NCBI GenBank assembly: GCA_944384505.1
Contig: CALWTQ010000005.1
Coordinates: 24,157-88,156 of the forward strand
From: an uncultured Mediterraneibacter sp.
GTDB lineage: Bacteria; Bacillota; Clostridia; Lachnospirales; Lachnospiraceae
Length of the DNA stretch: 64,000 nt
Direction: 5' to 3'
Each line of letters starts with the position of its first letter. The stretch's first letter is position 1. A model generated the notes under the pieces. It saw only the letters and a program-made list of their open reading frames with translations, had not been told where the DNA came from and did no database searches. The position numbers and the translations under genes are program-made. Shown piece by piece: positions 51,984 through 60,697 of the stretch.

Positions 51984-52493
51984 TTACTCTCCTTTCCTGC
52001 ATGCGTCCAGGGGCACTTTGATTACGATCTTGCGGATTGCCGCGGGCGCGTCCCCCGCCTGGATTGCGGGAACGTGGACGTCCCAGGGGAAATACATGGC
52101 GTAGGTGCCCACTGTCATGGGAATGCGGCCCTCTGTAATGACGGGATTATTCTTATAGAAGAGGATATCCCGGGGTGTGTCAAGAAGATCCTCGTCAACA
52201 GTGCTGGTTCCATCGTCATCGTAATACGCTGCCAGCTCCGGTCCGCCTGCCGCAAGGAACTGAACGTCAATATTTTTTTGGTGGATTTCCGGACGGAGCG
52301 CCTCGCGCGGAGATGTGGTGAGGTCAAGTACCTGCAGGATCACAGGGACACCGCCCAGCTCGATATTGAATACGCCCGGCTCGTGTGCGGCCAGATCTGT
52401 CTCTTTGAGAAAATGAAGAGCCGCGCCGAGTGCTTTCGGGAGTACTGCGGCCTGATCTTCAAACATCGGATTGTTGACATTTCCGTAAATCAT
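51984..52493 (-). CDS. YhcH/YjgK/YiaL-family protein (1 of 2)
   Basis: A 169-residue cupin-like protein of the DUF386 family, often linked to sialic acid, ascorbate or uronate loci where it is thought to be an isomerase or mutarotase-like helper. Seen: FNIELGGVPVILQVLDLTT, HQKNIDVQFLAAGGPE, and PWDVHVPAIQAGDAPAAI with HVP histidine. Preceded by AAGGAGGAA. Second gene in a minus-strand operon behind the GntR regulator; a shorter relative lies at 60134-60586 on the plus strand. Confidence 0.87.
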   Translation of the reverse strand: MIYGNVNNPMFEDQAAVLPKALGAALHFLKETDLAAHEPGVFNIELGGVPVILQVLDLTTSPREALRPEIHQKNIDVQFLAAGGPELAAYYDDDGTSTVDEDLLDTPRDILFYKNNPVITEGRIPMTVGTYAMYFPWDVHVPAIQAGDAPAAIRKIVIKVPLDACRKGE

Positions 52494-52522
52494 AATAAAT
52501 TCCTCCTTAAATATAAGATGTA

Positions 52523-53287
52523 TCAGTCCGGGCGCGCCGTAAAAGCGCCCCCGTCTTCTGCGATGTGAAGCGTAAAATACTCCGGGAGCTGCTCCTGGAG
52601 CGGTGAAAGAAGCATAAGCATGCGCGACATGTGGTCCGAGAAGATCTGGCAGGCCTTATCATTGTCGCGGCCGATCAGCGCCTTTGTGAGGTCTGTGAGC
52701 TCAAAGAGAAAACCTTTGATAACCATAGAACTGCTCTGGGCGGCAAGATACAGAAGTCTTCTCAGATCCGCGTCTGTGCTGTGAACTGCCTCCCACACAA
52801 GATCCATTTCTCCAGCCAGGAGATAAAGTGTGTGATAATATTCCATAAAAAGCTGTGAACAGCGGGAGTAGTCCTCCTGCCTCAGACTGATCTCCAGCTG
52901 GCTCAGCGGCAGATATAGAGTTGAAAGCTGCTTGTCGGGCACTTTGCGGATATGAAGGGAATGGATCATGGAAATCCCCATCTGCCGGTGCGTCCATACT
53001 GCATGCTCAACGCTCTGCCTGTCAAGGCGGGCAACGAAAGCGCCGCGCCTCGGGAAAATGTCCGCCAGATGCTCCCTGGAAAGTCTCAGGATCGTGTCAT
53101 GGACGGGAGTCCGGCTGACTTCGAGCAGTTCTGCCAGATCGGATTCGTTCATTTTCTGGCCGGGGGAAAGGAGCAGCACCAGGATGCAGTACTTGATTAC
53201 ACGGTAAGCATATTGGCGCGCATCTTCCGAGCTCTTTCTTGCCAGCATTTTAAAATTTTTGATGTGTGTGCCGGATATAGATGGCAT
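52523..53287 (-). CDS. GntR-family regulator (FCD/FadR subgroup)
   Basis: A 254-residue regulator: N-terminal winged helix (MNESDLAELLEVSRTPVHDT; LSREHLADIFPRRGAFVAR) and an all-helical ligand domain (HRQMGISMIHSLHI to the C-terminus) of the FCD type, whose ligands are usually organic or sugar acids. It is transcribed divergently from a second GntR gene at 53687. AGGAGGAG precedes the ATG. Probably acts on sites in the shared 400-bp region. Confidence 0.87.
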   Translation of the reverse strand: MPSISGTHIKNFKMLARKSSEDARQYAYRVIKYCILVLLLSPGQKMNESDLAELLEVSRTPVHDTILRLSREHLADIFPRRGAFVARLDRQSVEHAVWTHRQMGISMIHSLHIRKVPDKQLSTLYLPLSQLEISLRQEDYSRCSQLFMEYYHTLYLLAGEMDLVWEAVHSTDADLRRLLYLAAQSSSMVIKGFLFELTDLTKALIGRDNDKACQIFSDHMSRMLMLLSPLQEQLPEYFTLHIAEDGGAFTARPD

Positions 53288-53686
53288 AATTACTCCTCCT
53301 CTTGCTTCATATAAATTGGGCGATAAATATACATATAATATACATATAAAAGCCGGGATGAACTTGTATGCAATTGCATAAAACGTTAGAATATATAACC
53401 ATCATATCATCTTTTGCGAAAAAATCAACCAAAAAAATATGCAAAAATATATTAAAAAACGGGAAAAGATCACAAAGAATCTATTGCTTTAAGTCGAGAA
53501 ATGTGTTATGCTTCTTGTGTCTTTTATATCAGGAACCGTTAATAGCGCCCTTTCAGAAGACTGAAATGCAATCCAAAGCATTTCTTGTATGCAATATAAA
53601 GCAGCAGATCAGCTATCTGACGCCGGCACGGTTTTACGCATGGCGCGGGCCGAGTGCTGCAGTATGAAGGGAAGGGGAGATACAGC
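53288..53686. promoter_or_regulatory. Divergent AT-rich control region between two GntR genes
   Basis: Nearly 400 bp without a gene. It holds two exact tandem 11-mers AATATACATAT (53326-53336, 53337-53347), a 12-bp palindrome ATGCAATTGCAT (53368-53379), two copies of CTTGTATGCAAT (53363-53374 and 53584-53595), and a plausible plus-strand promoter TTGCTT-17-TATGCT at 53484-53512. TTGTATGCAA resembles operators known for FadR-type GntR proteins. Confidence 0.5.
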
Positions 53687-54397
53687 ATGCCAGGCAGCAG
53701 AGCAGTAGCTTTGAAAGCGGCAGAGGAGAACAGTACATATGATACGCTCAGGCGGGAGATCCTGAGCCTGAAGCTTAAGCCCGGCGAAAAGCTCAGCGAA
53801 AACGCGCTGGCTGACCGGCTGAAGAAAGGCAGGGTTCAGATCAGGGAAGTGCTTTCCCGGCTCGCGGAGGAAGGCTATGTAGTTGTATATCCTCAGCGGG
53901 GGACCGAGGTGACCCTGATCAGCATGCAGAGGCTCAGGCAGGCGGTTCATGCGCATATTGTTCTGGAACAGGGAGTGATCCAGGAACTGTGCGCGCGGGG
54001 GCTGGACGATGAGCAGATCCACAGGCTTGCGGGCGTGATGAAGAATGCCGGTACATTGAAAAATGACGATGACATTACCTGCTTTCTTGAAACCGAAGAG
54101 CATTTCCGGTATCTGATTGCCCGGCTCAGCGGTCATGAGCACATCTGGGAGGTATTCCGGACTCTGGACTGTGATATTTTCCGCGTGGACTGGCTCACTT
54201 ATCAGACGTTCAACTATTCGTCTTCCTATTCTATGGCGAGTGTGGAACGGACCCAGGTGGAAAGCCGTATGCTCCTGAATAATATAAGACGCGGCGACGC
54301 TGAAGCAGCTGTGCTGATCTGTGCGAATCATTTCAATGCAGTGGCGGGCAATGCCAATTTACTTCGTGGAATCTATCCCCAGTACTTTATGGACTGA
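53687..54397 (+). CDS. GntR-family regulator (FCD/FadR subgroup)
   Basis: A 236-residue regulator. Winged helix at 15-80 (YDTLRREILSLKLKPGEKLS; LADRLKKGRVQIREVLSRLA; QRGTEVTLIS) with a helical FCD-type effector domain (RQAVHAHIVLEQGVIQELCA; EEHFRYLIARLSGHEHIW). It lies directly upstream of the transporter-HyuA operon and is the best candidate to control it. Start at ATG 53687 after AAGGGGAG; the open frame extends 11 codons upstream without a site. Confidence 0.87.
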   Translation: MPGSRAVALKAAEENSTYDTLRREILSLKLKPGEKLSENALADRLKKGRVQIREVLSRLAEEGYVVVYPQRGTEVTLISMQRLRQAVHAHIVLEQGVIQELCARGLDDEQIHRLAGVMKNAGTLKNDDDITCFLETEEHFRYLIARLSGHEHIWEVFRTLDCDIFRVDWLTYQTFNYSSSYSMASVERTQVESRMLLNNIRRGDAEAAVLICANHFNAVAGNANLLRGIYPQYFMD

Positions 54398-54524
54398 GAG
54401 TAGATACATATCAGACGAAAAGAGGTGGTTTCGGAATATTCTGTTTCGTTTCGGAGAAGAGAAAAGGATGAGATGAAAGGCTCGGCTTTCCGGGCAAACA
54501 ACATTTTATTAAGGAGGAAATACC

Positions 54525-55928
54525 ATGGTAGAATTTATAATTGGTATTATTTTACTGCTTACATTCTTCGGCCTGGCATACTACTGTATTAAAGGTCACA
54601 ATCTGATGATCGGATTCCTTGTAATCACGATTATCTGGACAGTTCTTCCACTGTTAGGAACACTGTTCGCCAGCAGCGATTTCCTTGCTGCAAATGAGGT
54701 GTTACAGTACAACGGCGTACTTGGCAATGACGGACTTGTAAAGAAGATCCTGAATAACATCTACCAGACAGCTCCAGAAGGATGGGGTACTACACTGGTT
54801 AACGTATGCTGGGGTGCATGGTTCGGACGTGTCATGATGGATACAGGTATTGCATCTACTCTGATTCGTAAGACTGTAGAGCTTGGCGGAGACAAGCCGA
54901 TCGTTACGATCACACTGCTGAACATCGTTACAGCTCTTATCTTCACAGCTATGACAGGCGCAGGCCCGGTTATCGCTATCGGCGTTATCGTGCTTCCGAT
55001 CCTTATGTCTCTCGGTGTACCGAAGGCAATCGCGCTGTTCTCATTCATGGGATCTGTTGCGGCAGGTATTTACCTGAACCCTGTAAACTTTGCTCAGTAC
55101 CGTGCGTTCTTTATTCAGCCGGATCAGATGCCAGACTTTACACTCAGCTGGTATGCGGCTCACTGGGGATACGCGGCTCTGATCATCATGCTGGTTGTGA
55201 CAACGATTCTGACAGGAATCTTCCTGAAGAAGTCTAAAACATCCCGTGCATGGGCTGCTCAGACACGCGGCGCTTCTACACCTCAGAAAGACGCTCCGCT
55301 GTACACACTGATTCTCCCGATCGTTCCGGTTGTACTGAACATCGCACTTGGATTCTCAGTTATCGGTGGTTTCGTTCTCGCAGGTTTTGCAGGACTGTTC
55401 CTCTGTGGCAGAATGAAAGGAACATTCAAAGAGAACTGCCAGCTTGTTAACAAGCTGTACTATGACGGTGTTGTAGACACAGCTCCGCTGGTAGGATTCC
55501 TTCTTACACTGCCAATGTTCAACACAGTTGCTACATACGCTTCCCCGTACTTCACTGTAGTTCTGGGCGAAGTAATTCCGACAAGCGAGCTTGTAATCTG
55601 TATCGTATTTGCAGTACTCATCTTCATGGGTCTGTTCCGTGGACCGCTTACACTGGTTGGCTGCGGCGCCGCAACACTTGGAGTACTCTCTAACGTTGCT
55701 TCCTTCTCCGTACCGTTCCTGTATGCGATCTTCGCGATCCCGACGATCACAGTTAATATCGGAAGCTGTATCACTCAGTCATGGGTTGCATGGGGTCTTG
55801 CTTATACTAAGGTTGAGTCCAGCGACTTCCTGAAACTGTCAATTCCGAATGCATACGTTACAGGTATTCTTCAGTATGTTGCAGTATTCCTGATGCTGAC
55901 AGGCCTGGGCGCTGCATGGTATATCTAA
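54525..55928 (+). CDS. Polytopic transporter of the operon (IT-superfamily-like)
   Basis: A 467-residue membrane protein with about 11-12 hydrophobic helices. Hydrophilic breaks are few; a Gly/Pro-rich helix hairpin reads MTGAGPVIAIGVIVLPILMS, and a second occurs around FRGPLTLVGCGAATLGVLSN, as in GntP- and citrate/dicarboxylate-type carriers with paired re-entrant loops. I cannot name the exact family. Probably brings in the organic-acid substrate of the enzymes downstream. Very good site AAGGAGGAAA. Codon use is strongly biased, hinting at high expression. Confidence 0.7.
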   Translation: MVEFIIGIILLLTFFGLAYYCIKGHNLMIGFLVITIIWTVLPLLGTLFASSDFLAANEVLQYNGVLGNDGLVKKILNNIYQTAPEGWGTTLVNVCWGAWFGRVMMDTGIASTLIRKTVELGGDKPIVTITLLNIVTALIFTAMTGAGPVIAIGVIVLPILMSLGVPKAIALFSFMGSVAAGIYLNPVNFAQYRAFFIQPDQMPDFTLSWYAAHWGYAALIIMLVVTTILTGIFLKKSKTSRAWAAQTRGASTPQKDAPLYTLILPIVPVVLNIALGFSVIGGFVLAGFAGLFLCGRMKGTFKENCQLVNKLYYDGVVDTAPLVGFLLTLPMFNTVATYASPYFTVVLGEVIPTSELVICIVFAVLIFMGLFRGPLTLVGCGAATLGVLSNVASFSVPFLYAIFAIPTITVNIGSCITQSWVAWGLAYTKVESSDFLKLSIPNAYVTGILQYVAVFLMLTGLGAAWYI

Positions 55929-55989
55929 ACTGAAATTAGAGCTTATTGATTTCTCTCGAATCTGAAACAGGAGATATTCCATAACAGAA

Positions 55990-56021
55990 TTTATGCGGGC
56001 GTGAGAAAGCGCCCGCATAAA
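55990..56021 (+). other. Perfect intercistronic hairpin
   Basis: A 12-bp perfect stem (55990-56001 with 56010-56021), 8-nt loop, no T-run. Located between transporter and HyuA-like genes, it may stabilise the upstream transcript or mark a cleavage site. Confidence 0.65.
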
Positions 56022-56066
56022 GACCATCTTATCGAAATTCATCAATGGAAGGAAAGGAAGAAAAGA

Positions 56067-58205
56067 ATGGAAGAACGTAAACACAGAGCGGTCCGTATGG
56101 GAATCGACGTAGGCGGTACCTATACGAAATGTGTTGCCATGGATAATGAGACACATGAGATTATCGGAAAAAATGAAGTAAAGACGACACATGATGACAA
56201 AGACGGCGTTGCTGCCGGCGTTGTACAGAGCTTTAAGAACTGCATGCGCGAGAATAACATTTCACCGGAAGACGTTGTTTTCGTTGCGCACTCTACAACC
56301 CAGGCTACCAACGCTTTTATTGAAGGCGATGTTGCGAATGTAGGCGTTATCGGTGTTTCCGGCGGCGGACTGGAAGGGCTTCTCGCAAAACGCCAGCTTG
56401 CGCTGAAAGATATTGTCCTCGATGAAAAAGTCGGAAGAATGATCAAAGTCTACAACGCGTATATTAAGAAAAAAATGCTTACAGACGATGTGATCAACCA
56501 GAATGTTGATGAACTTCTGAGCAAAGGTGCGCAGGTTATTGTCGCTTCCATGGCGTTCGGCGTTGATGATATGGAAGAGGAGCAGAAGATTTACGAAGTG
56601 GCCAGCAAGAAGGGAATCCCTGTAACAATGGCTTCTGATATTACAAAGCTTTACGGACTGACACGCCGTACCCGTACAGCGGCGATCAACGCCTCCATCC
56701 TTCCGAAGATGATGGCAACAGCAAACGCTACAGAATCTTCTGTACGTGAAGCAGGCGTAAGCGTGCCGCTGATGATCATGAGAGGTGACGGCGGTGTTAT
56801 GGAGATCAACGAGATGCGTAAACGTCCGATCCTGACAGCTCTGTCCGGTCCGGCTGCTTCCGTTATGGGCTCTCTGATGTATCTGCGTGCTTCTAACGCG
56901 ATCTATTTCGAGGTTGGAGGAACAACAACGAATATCGGTGTTATCAAGAACGGACGTCCTGGTGTAGACTATGCCCAGATCGGCGGACATGATACATATA
57001 TCAGTTCCCTGGATGTGCGTATCCTTGGATGCGCAGGAGGATCCATGGTTCGTATCAATGACAAAGAAGTTGTAGACGTAGGACCGCGTTCTGCACATAT
57101 CGCAGGATGTGAGTACGCTTGTTTCACACCTGAGGAAGAGATTGTAGATCCTCAGATCGAAATGGTAAGCCCGAAGCCGGGAGACCCGGGCGATTACGTT
57201 ACAATCCGCTTAAAGAACGGAAAACGCATCTGCTTCACAAATACATGTGCAGCTAATGTTCTCGGCCTGATCGAAGAGAAATACTTCGCGCACGGCAATG
57301 CGAACGCTGCAAGAAAAGCAATGCAGCCTGTAGCTGACAAGCTGGGAATCACAGTTGAGCAGCTTGCAACACAGATCCTTGACAAAGACTTTGAGAAAGT
57401 TAACGCATGTATCAATGCCCTGGCAGAGAAATATCAGCTTGACCACGAGAGCATGAAGCTGGTAGGCTGCGGCGGCGGAGCTGCTTCTCTTGTTCCGTAC
57501 TGTGCGGAGAAGATGGGACTTCAGTACAACATCCCGGAGAACGCAGAGGTTATCTCCTCCATCGGTGTTGCCCTTTCCATGGTTCGTGACGTGATTGAGC
57601 GTGTGATCCCGAACCCGTCACAGGAAGATATCCGTGAGCTGAAGAAAGAGGCGGCGGACGCAGCTGTAAGTTCAGGAGCGTCACCGGATACAGTTGAGGT
57701 ACATATTGAGATTGACAATCAGACAGGTAAGGTTACAGCTATTGCAACCGGATCCACTGAGGTTAAGACTACAGACCTCCTCAAAGAGTGCGACGAGGCT
57801 GAGGCAAAACAGCTGGCAGTAGAAGACTTCGGAACAAAAGTATCCGATATCAAGCTGGCTGAGAAGACAGACAAGTTCTTTGTATTTGAAGGCAAGCGTG
57901 ACGATAGAAAACCGGTTCGTATCGTAGATAAGAAAGGTTTCATCAAAGTACAGTGCTCCAACGCCGTTGTACAGAAGTGTAAAGTCAGCGAGTACGCAGA
58001 TATTGTTGCTGATATGTGGGAGGAGGCTGCTATCTTTAAGACCGACTCTATCTTAAGACCGGATTACTTCATCTGCTTTGGACCGCGTGTGGCTGACTAC
58101 AGCGCTACAGACCTTGAACAGATTCAGCTGTTGATGGATCTTGACCTTGGCGATCGTGAGCCGGATGAAGAAATTATTGTAGTAGCTTCTGTAACGGAGA
58201 TTTAA
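56067..58205 (+). CDS. Hydantoinase/oxoprolinase A-like ATPase (HyuA)
   Basis: A 712-residue protein of the HyuA/OplA family, whose members couple ATP use to opening or carboxylating rings such as 5-oxoproline and hydantoins. ASKHA features: MGIDVGGTYTKCVAMDNE, AHSTTQATNAFIEGDVANVG, ALSGPAASVMG, VGGTTTNIGVI, GCAGGSMVRI. After about 520 comes a 190-residue C-terminal domain ending IIVVASVTEI that I do not recognise. No HyuB partner is in the operon, which is unusual. Start at ATG 56067 after AAGGAAAGGAAG; the frame is open upstream through the hairpin. Possible substrate: a lactam or lactone imported by the transporter. Confidence 0.8.
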   Translation: MEERKHRAVRMGIDVGGTYTKCVAMDNETHEIIGKNEVKTTHDDKDGVAAGVVQSFKNCMRENNISPEDVVFVAHSTTQATNAFIEGDVANVGVIGVSGGGLEGLLAKRQLALKDIVLDEKVGRMIKVYNAYIKKKMLTDDVINQNVDELLSKGAQVIVASMAFGVDDMEEEQKIYEVASKKGIPVTMASDITKLYGLTRRTRTAAINASILPKMMATANATESSVREAGVSVPLMIMRGDGGVMEINEMRKRPILTALSGPAASVMGSLMYLRASNAIYFEVGGTTTNIGVIKNGRPGVDYAQIGGHDTYISSLDVRILGCAGGSMVRINDKEVVDVGPRSAHIAGCEYACFTPEEEIVDPQIEMVSPKPGDPGDYVTIRLKNGKRICFTNTCAANVLGLIEEKYFAHGNANAARKAMQPVADKLGITVEQLATQILDKDFEKVNACINALAEKYQLDHESMKLVGCGGGAASLVPYCAEKMGLQYNIPENAEVISSIGVALSMVRDVIERVIPNPSQEDIRELKKEAADAAVSSGASPDTVEVHIEIDNQTGKVTAIATGSTEVKTTDLLKECDEAEAKQLAVEDFGTKVSDIKLAEKTDKFFVFEGKRDDRKPVRIVDKKGFIKVQCSNAVVQKCKVSEYADIVADMWEEAAIFKTDSILRPDYFICFGPRVADYSATDLEQIQLLMDLDLGDREPDEEIIVVASVTEI

Positions 58206-58209
58206 TCTG

Positions 58210-58980
58210 ATGACAAAAGACGATTTGAAGCAGGCGCTGCAGCCGATTGCCAGAGGGCTGTTCGGAAAACAGGGAACGAACAGGTATCAGCGCCCTGTCT
58301 TTACCTCGTATCCTCTGGAAACGATGCTTGCAGACCTGACAGCGATCCCTCCCCTGGCGTGGTATCCTTATGTGTTTTCACGGGAACCGTTAAACGGGAA
58401 GTTCAATGACGGGCAGCGCAGGGAATGGATGGAAAAAGCGTGGAAATGCGGCGAAGAGTATGCTGAAAAAATGTCCGCGGAGTTTGGCACGGAGAATCCG
58501 GTCCTTCTCGCGAACGCGATGAAGATGAAAGTGGAGTACCCGACTCTGCCGGAGAAAACGGACCGCGTGCTCTTCGCGGAATTCCGCGACCCGGATAATA
58601 TCAGGATCTATATGGACGCGGTCAAAAAAGCGGACAGACTGCTGTCTGACGACCGCGTCAGAGAGATCCTTACGGATAAGCTGAATGTGTCCAAGCTCCT
58701 GCTGGCCCACGAGCTGTTTCACTATGTGGAGGAAAAATATAAAGACGAAATCTATACACAGCAGGAAAAGATCCGGCTCTGGTCACTCGGCCCGGTGCAT
58801 AATGATTCTACGATCTATGCTCTGGGAGAGATTGCGGCTATGGGATTTGCCGCAAAGCTGAATGATCTGCCGTATGCCCCGTGGGTAATGGACGTATTCC
58901 TTGTGTATGGATATTCGGAGAATGAAGCCTGCGGGCTTTATGATGAGATCATGACTTTAGTGGGAAAAGGAGGAGATTGA
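58210..58980 (+). CDS. Unrecognised HExxH metalloenzyme-like protein
   Basis: A 256-residue soluble protein of no family I know. It has a zinc-type motif His167-Glu-Leu-Phe-His171 (LLLAHELFHYVEEKY) and a possible third ligand Glu207 in ALGEIAAMGFA, 36 residues later, as in gluzincin peptidases. The N-terminal 150 residues have no visible signature. Begins 4 nt after HyuA and stops 1 nt before the YiaK-like gene, so it is an integral member of this operon. It may hydrolyse an amide or be the missing second component for HyuA; that is speculation. Confidence 0.7.
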   Translation: MTKDDLKQALQPIARGLFGKQGTNRYQRPVFTSYPLETMLADLTAIPPLAWYPYVFSREPLNGKFNDGQRREWMEKAWKCGEEYAEKMSAEFGTENPVLLANAMKMKVEYPTLPEKTDRVLFAEFRDPDNIRIYMDAVKKADRLLSDDRVREILTDKLNVSKLLLAHELFHYVEEKYKDEIYTQQEKIRLWSLGPVHNDSTIYALGEIAAMGFAAKLNDLPYAPWVMDVFLVYGYSENEACGLYDEIMTLVGKGGD

Positions 58981-58981
58981 A

Positions 58982-60055
58982 ATGAGCTTACGGGTTGATT
59001 ATGAAACTGTGAAATCAACTGTAAAAAAAGCGCTGCTCAATGCAGGACTGACAGAGGAACAGGCTGAAACCTGCGCGACGATTCATTCACAGTCAAGCGC
59101 GGACGGCGTAGAAAGCCACGGCCTGAACCGTGTGCCGAGATTCATAGAGTATATCCAGAAAGGCTGGATTAACCTGGAAGGAAAACCGGAACTTGTAAGC
59201 GCGAAAGGCGCTGTTGAGAACTATGACGGACAGATGGGAATCGGCATTACCAACGCCCTTTTCTGTGCGGACCGCGCAATGGCGCTGGCAAAGGAGCACG
59301 GAATTGGCTGTGTGGCTCTCAAAAACACAACTCACTGGATGCGCGGCGGCACATATGCATGGCGTATGGCAGAAGCGGGATTCGCAGGCATCTCCTGGAT
59401 CAACACAGAGAGCTGCATGCCTCTGTGGGGAAGCGACGAGCCGAGCGTAGGCAACAATCCGTTCTGTATCGCGATCCCGAGAGAGGACGGCCCGGTTGTG
59501 CTTGATATGGCGATGAGCCAGTACGCATATGGAAAACTCGGTGTATACCGCCTGGCAGGAAAAGAGCTGCCGTATCCGGGCGGATTCGATAAAGACGGAA
59601 ACCTGACAAGCGATCCGGGAGCGATCGAGGAGAGCCAGAGAATCCTTCCGACAGGCTATTGGAAGGGAAGCGGAATGGCGCTTGCCCTTGACCTTGCGGC
59701 GTCTCTCATGGCGAACGGCATGTGTGGGACAGATATCGATCAGGCCGGAAAAGGAAGCTGCGGCGGATGCTGCCAGATCTTCATTGCTTATGATCCGTAT
59801 CTTTTCGGAACAAAAGAAGAGATCCAGGGAACGCTTAACCGGAGGATCGCGGCTGCAAACGCGGCGCATCCTGAAAAAGAAGGCGGACATGTATCCTATC
59901 CGGGAGAGAGCACCCTGGCAAGACGCGCCAAAAGTATGAAGGATGGCGTATCTGTCGACGAAACAGTCTGGGCTCAGGTATGCCAGGCGGCAGAAGGAAA
60001 CATGAATGTTACAGATATCGCAAGCGTAGATTCAGGTAAAAACGAGAAAAAATAG
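58982..60055 (+). CDS. YiaK-like Ldh-family oxidoreductase (2,3-diketogulonate reductase-like)
   Basis: A 357-residue NAD(P)-dependent reductase of the malate/L-lactate dehydrogenase-2 family. It follows E. coli YiaK closely: GVESHGLNRVPRFIEYIQ, HGIGCVALKNTTHWMRGGTY, GNNPFCIAIPREDGPVVLDM, RLAGKELPYPGGFD and RILPTGYWKGSGMALALDL. YiaK reduces 2,3-diketo-L-gulonate in ascorbate-type metabolism. A YiaL relative is next, mirroring the E. coli yiaK-yiaL pair. The chain is about 25 residues longer than YiaK at the C-terminus. Start codon comes one base after the preceding stop, with AGGAGATTGAA. Confidence 0.88.
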   Translation: MSLRVDYETVKSTVKKALLNAGLTEEQAETCATIHSQSSADGVESHGLNRVPRFIEYIQKGWINLEGKPELVSAKGAVENYDGQMGIGITNALFCADRAMALAKEHGIGCVALKNTTHWMRGGTYAWRMAEAGFAGISWINTESCMPLWGSDEPSVGNNPFCIAIPREDGPVVLDMAMSQYAYGKLGVYRLAGKELPYPGGFDKDGNLTSDPGAIEESQRILPTGYWKGSGMALALDLAASLMANGMCGTDIDQAGKGSCGGCCQIFIAYDPYLFGTKEEIQGTLNRRIAAANAAHPEKEGGHVSYPGESTLARRAKSMKDGVSVDETVWAQVCQAAEGNMNVTDIASVDSGKNEKK

Positions 60056-60133
60056 TAAAAAACGCAGCAGTTCAGCGCATCTGTTAATGATGGCTGAACT
60101 GGCGCTTAAAAATCAGGCAGAGGAGGAATTCAT
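60056..60133 (+). other. Intercistronic hairpin A
   Basis: CAGTTCAG (60068-60075) pairs with CTGAACTG (60094-60101). The same two words form the stem of hairpin C at 61401-61473 in this operon. No T-run follows. Confidence 0.5.
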
Positions 60134-60586
60134 ATGTTATTCGCAAATGTATCAATTGCAGATAAGTACAATTATCTGGAGGACAAATTCCTCAAGGCTT
60201 ACAAATGGCTGAAAGAGACGGACATCGCTTCACTGGAAGTAGGAAGCTATCCCATCGATGGCGATCAGGTGGTGGCGAATGTTCAGGCATATACAACAAT
60301 GCCGGAGAATGAGGCGCGTTTTGAGACGCACGACAAATTCTTTGATATCCAGTATGTTGATTCGGGAATTGAGACATTTGGAGTATGCAAGAGAGACGGT
60401 CTGAAAGAAACAGAGAGAAATGACGCAAATGACGTAGTGTTCTACGAGGATCCGGAATTTTCCGGCAGCGTAATTTTACAGGCGGGCGATCTTGTGATCG
60501 TGGCTCCGGAAGACGCACATAAGCCGCGTGTACAGGCAGGCGGACCGTGCGACGTGAAAAAGGTTGTAATAAAGGTTGCTGTTTAA
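60134..60586 (+). CDS. YhcH/YjgK/YiaL-family protein (2 of 2)
   Basis: A 150-residue cupin-like DUF386 protein: FLKAYKWLKETDIASLEVGS, FETHDKFFDIQYVDSGIETF, VIVAPEDAHKPRVQAGGPCD. The metal-site histidines (THDKF; DAHKP) are present. In E. coli yiaL neighbours yiaK, as here. Family members are believed to bind or isomerise sugars such as 2,3-diketogulonate, uronates or sialic acid. Site AGAGGAGGAA before the ATG. Somewhat distant from the copy at 51984-52493, so not a recent duplicate. Confidence 0.88.
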   Translation: MLFANVSIADKYNYLEDKFLKAYKWLKETDIASLEVGSYPIDGDQVVANVQAYTTMPENEARFETHDKFFDIQYVDSGIETFGVCKRDGLKETERNDANDVVFYEDPEFSGSVILQAGDLVIVAPEDAHKPRVQAGGPCDVKKVVIKVAV

Positions 60587-60589
60587 TTG

Positions 60590-60653
60590 TAACAGTAGTG
60601 CCGTCTGCGAGTACGGCCGTGCGGCTTTACGAACGACACGGGCTTAACTGTTA
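60590..60653 (+). other. Intercistronic structured segment B
   Basis: Outer stem TAACAGT (60590-60596) with ACTGTTA (60647-60653); inside, GCCGT (60600-60604) with ACGGC (60613-60617) and, alternatively, CCGTG (60617-60621) with CACGG (60637-60641). Suggests a branched RNA. No terminator tail. Confidence 0.45.
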
Positions 60654-60697
60654 GATTAAATTAAATTTATATTATTTTATTATCAGGAGGTTTAAAA

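Noticed and set aside
56262-57098. 278-codon minus-strand open frame under HyuA
   Set aside because: Antisense shadow of a highly biased coding gene; composition rich in His, Cys and Asn and no known motif.
59093-59890. 265-codon minus-strand open frame
   Set aside because: Antisense of the YiaK-like gene; no start signals and no recognisable protein features.
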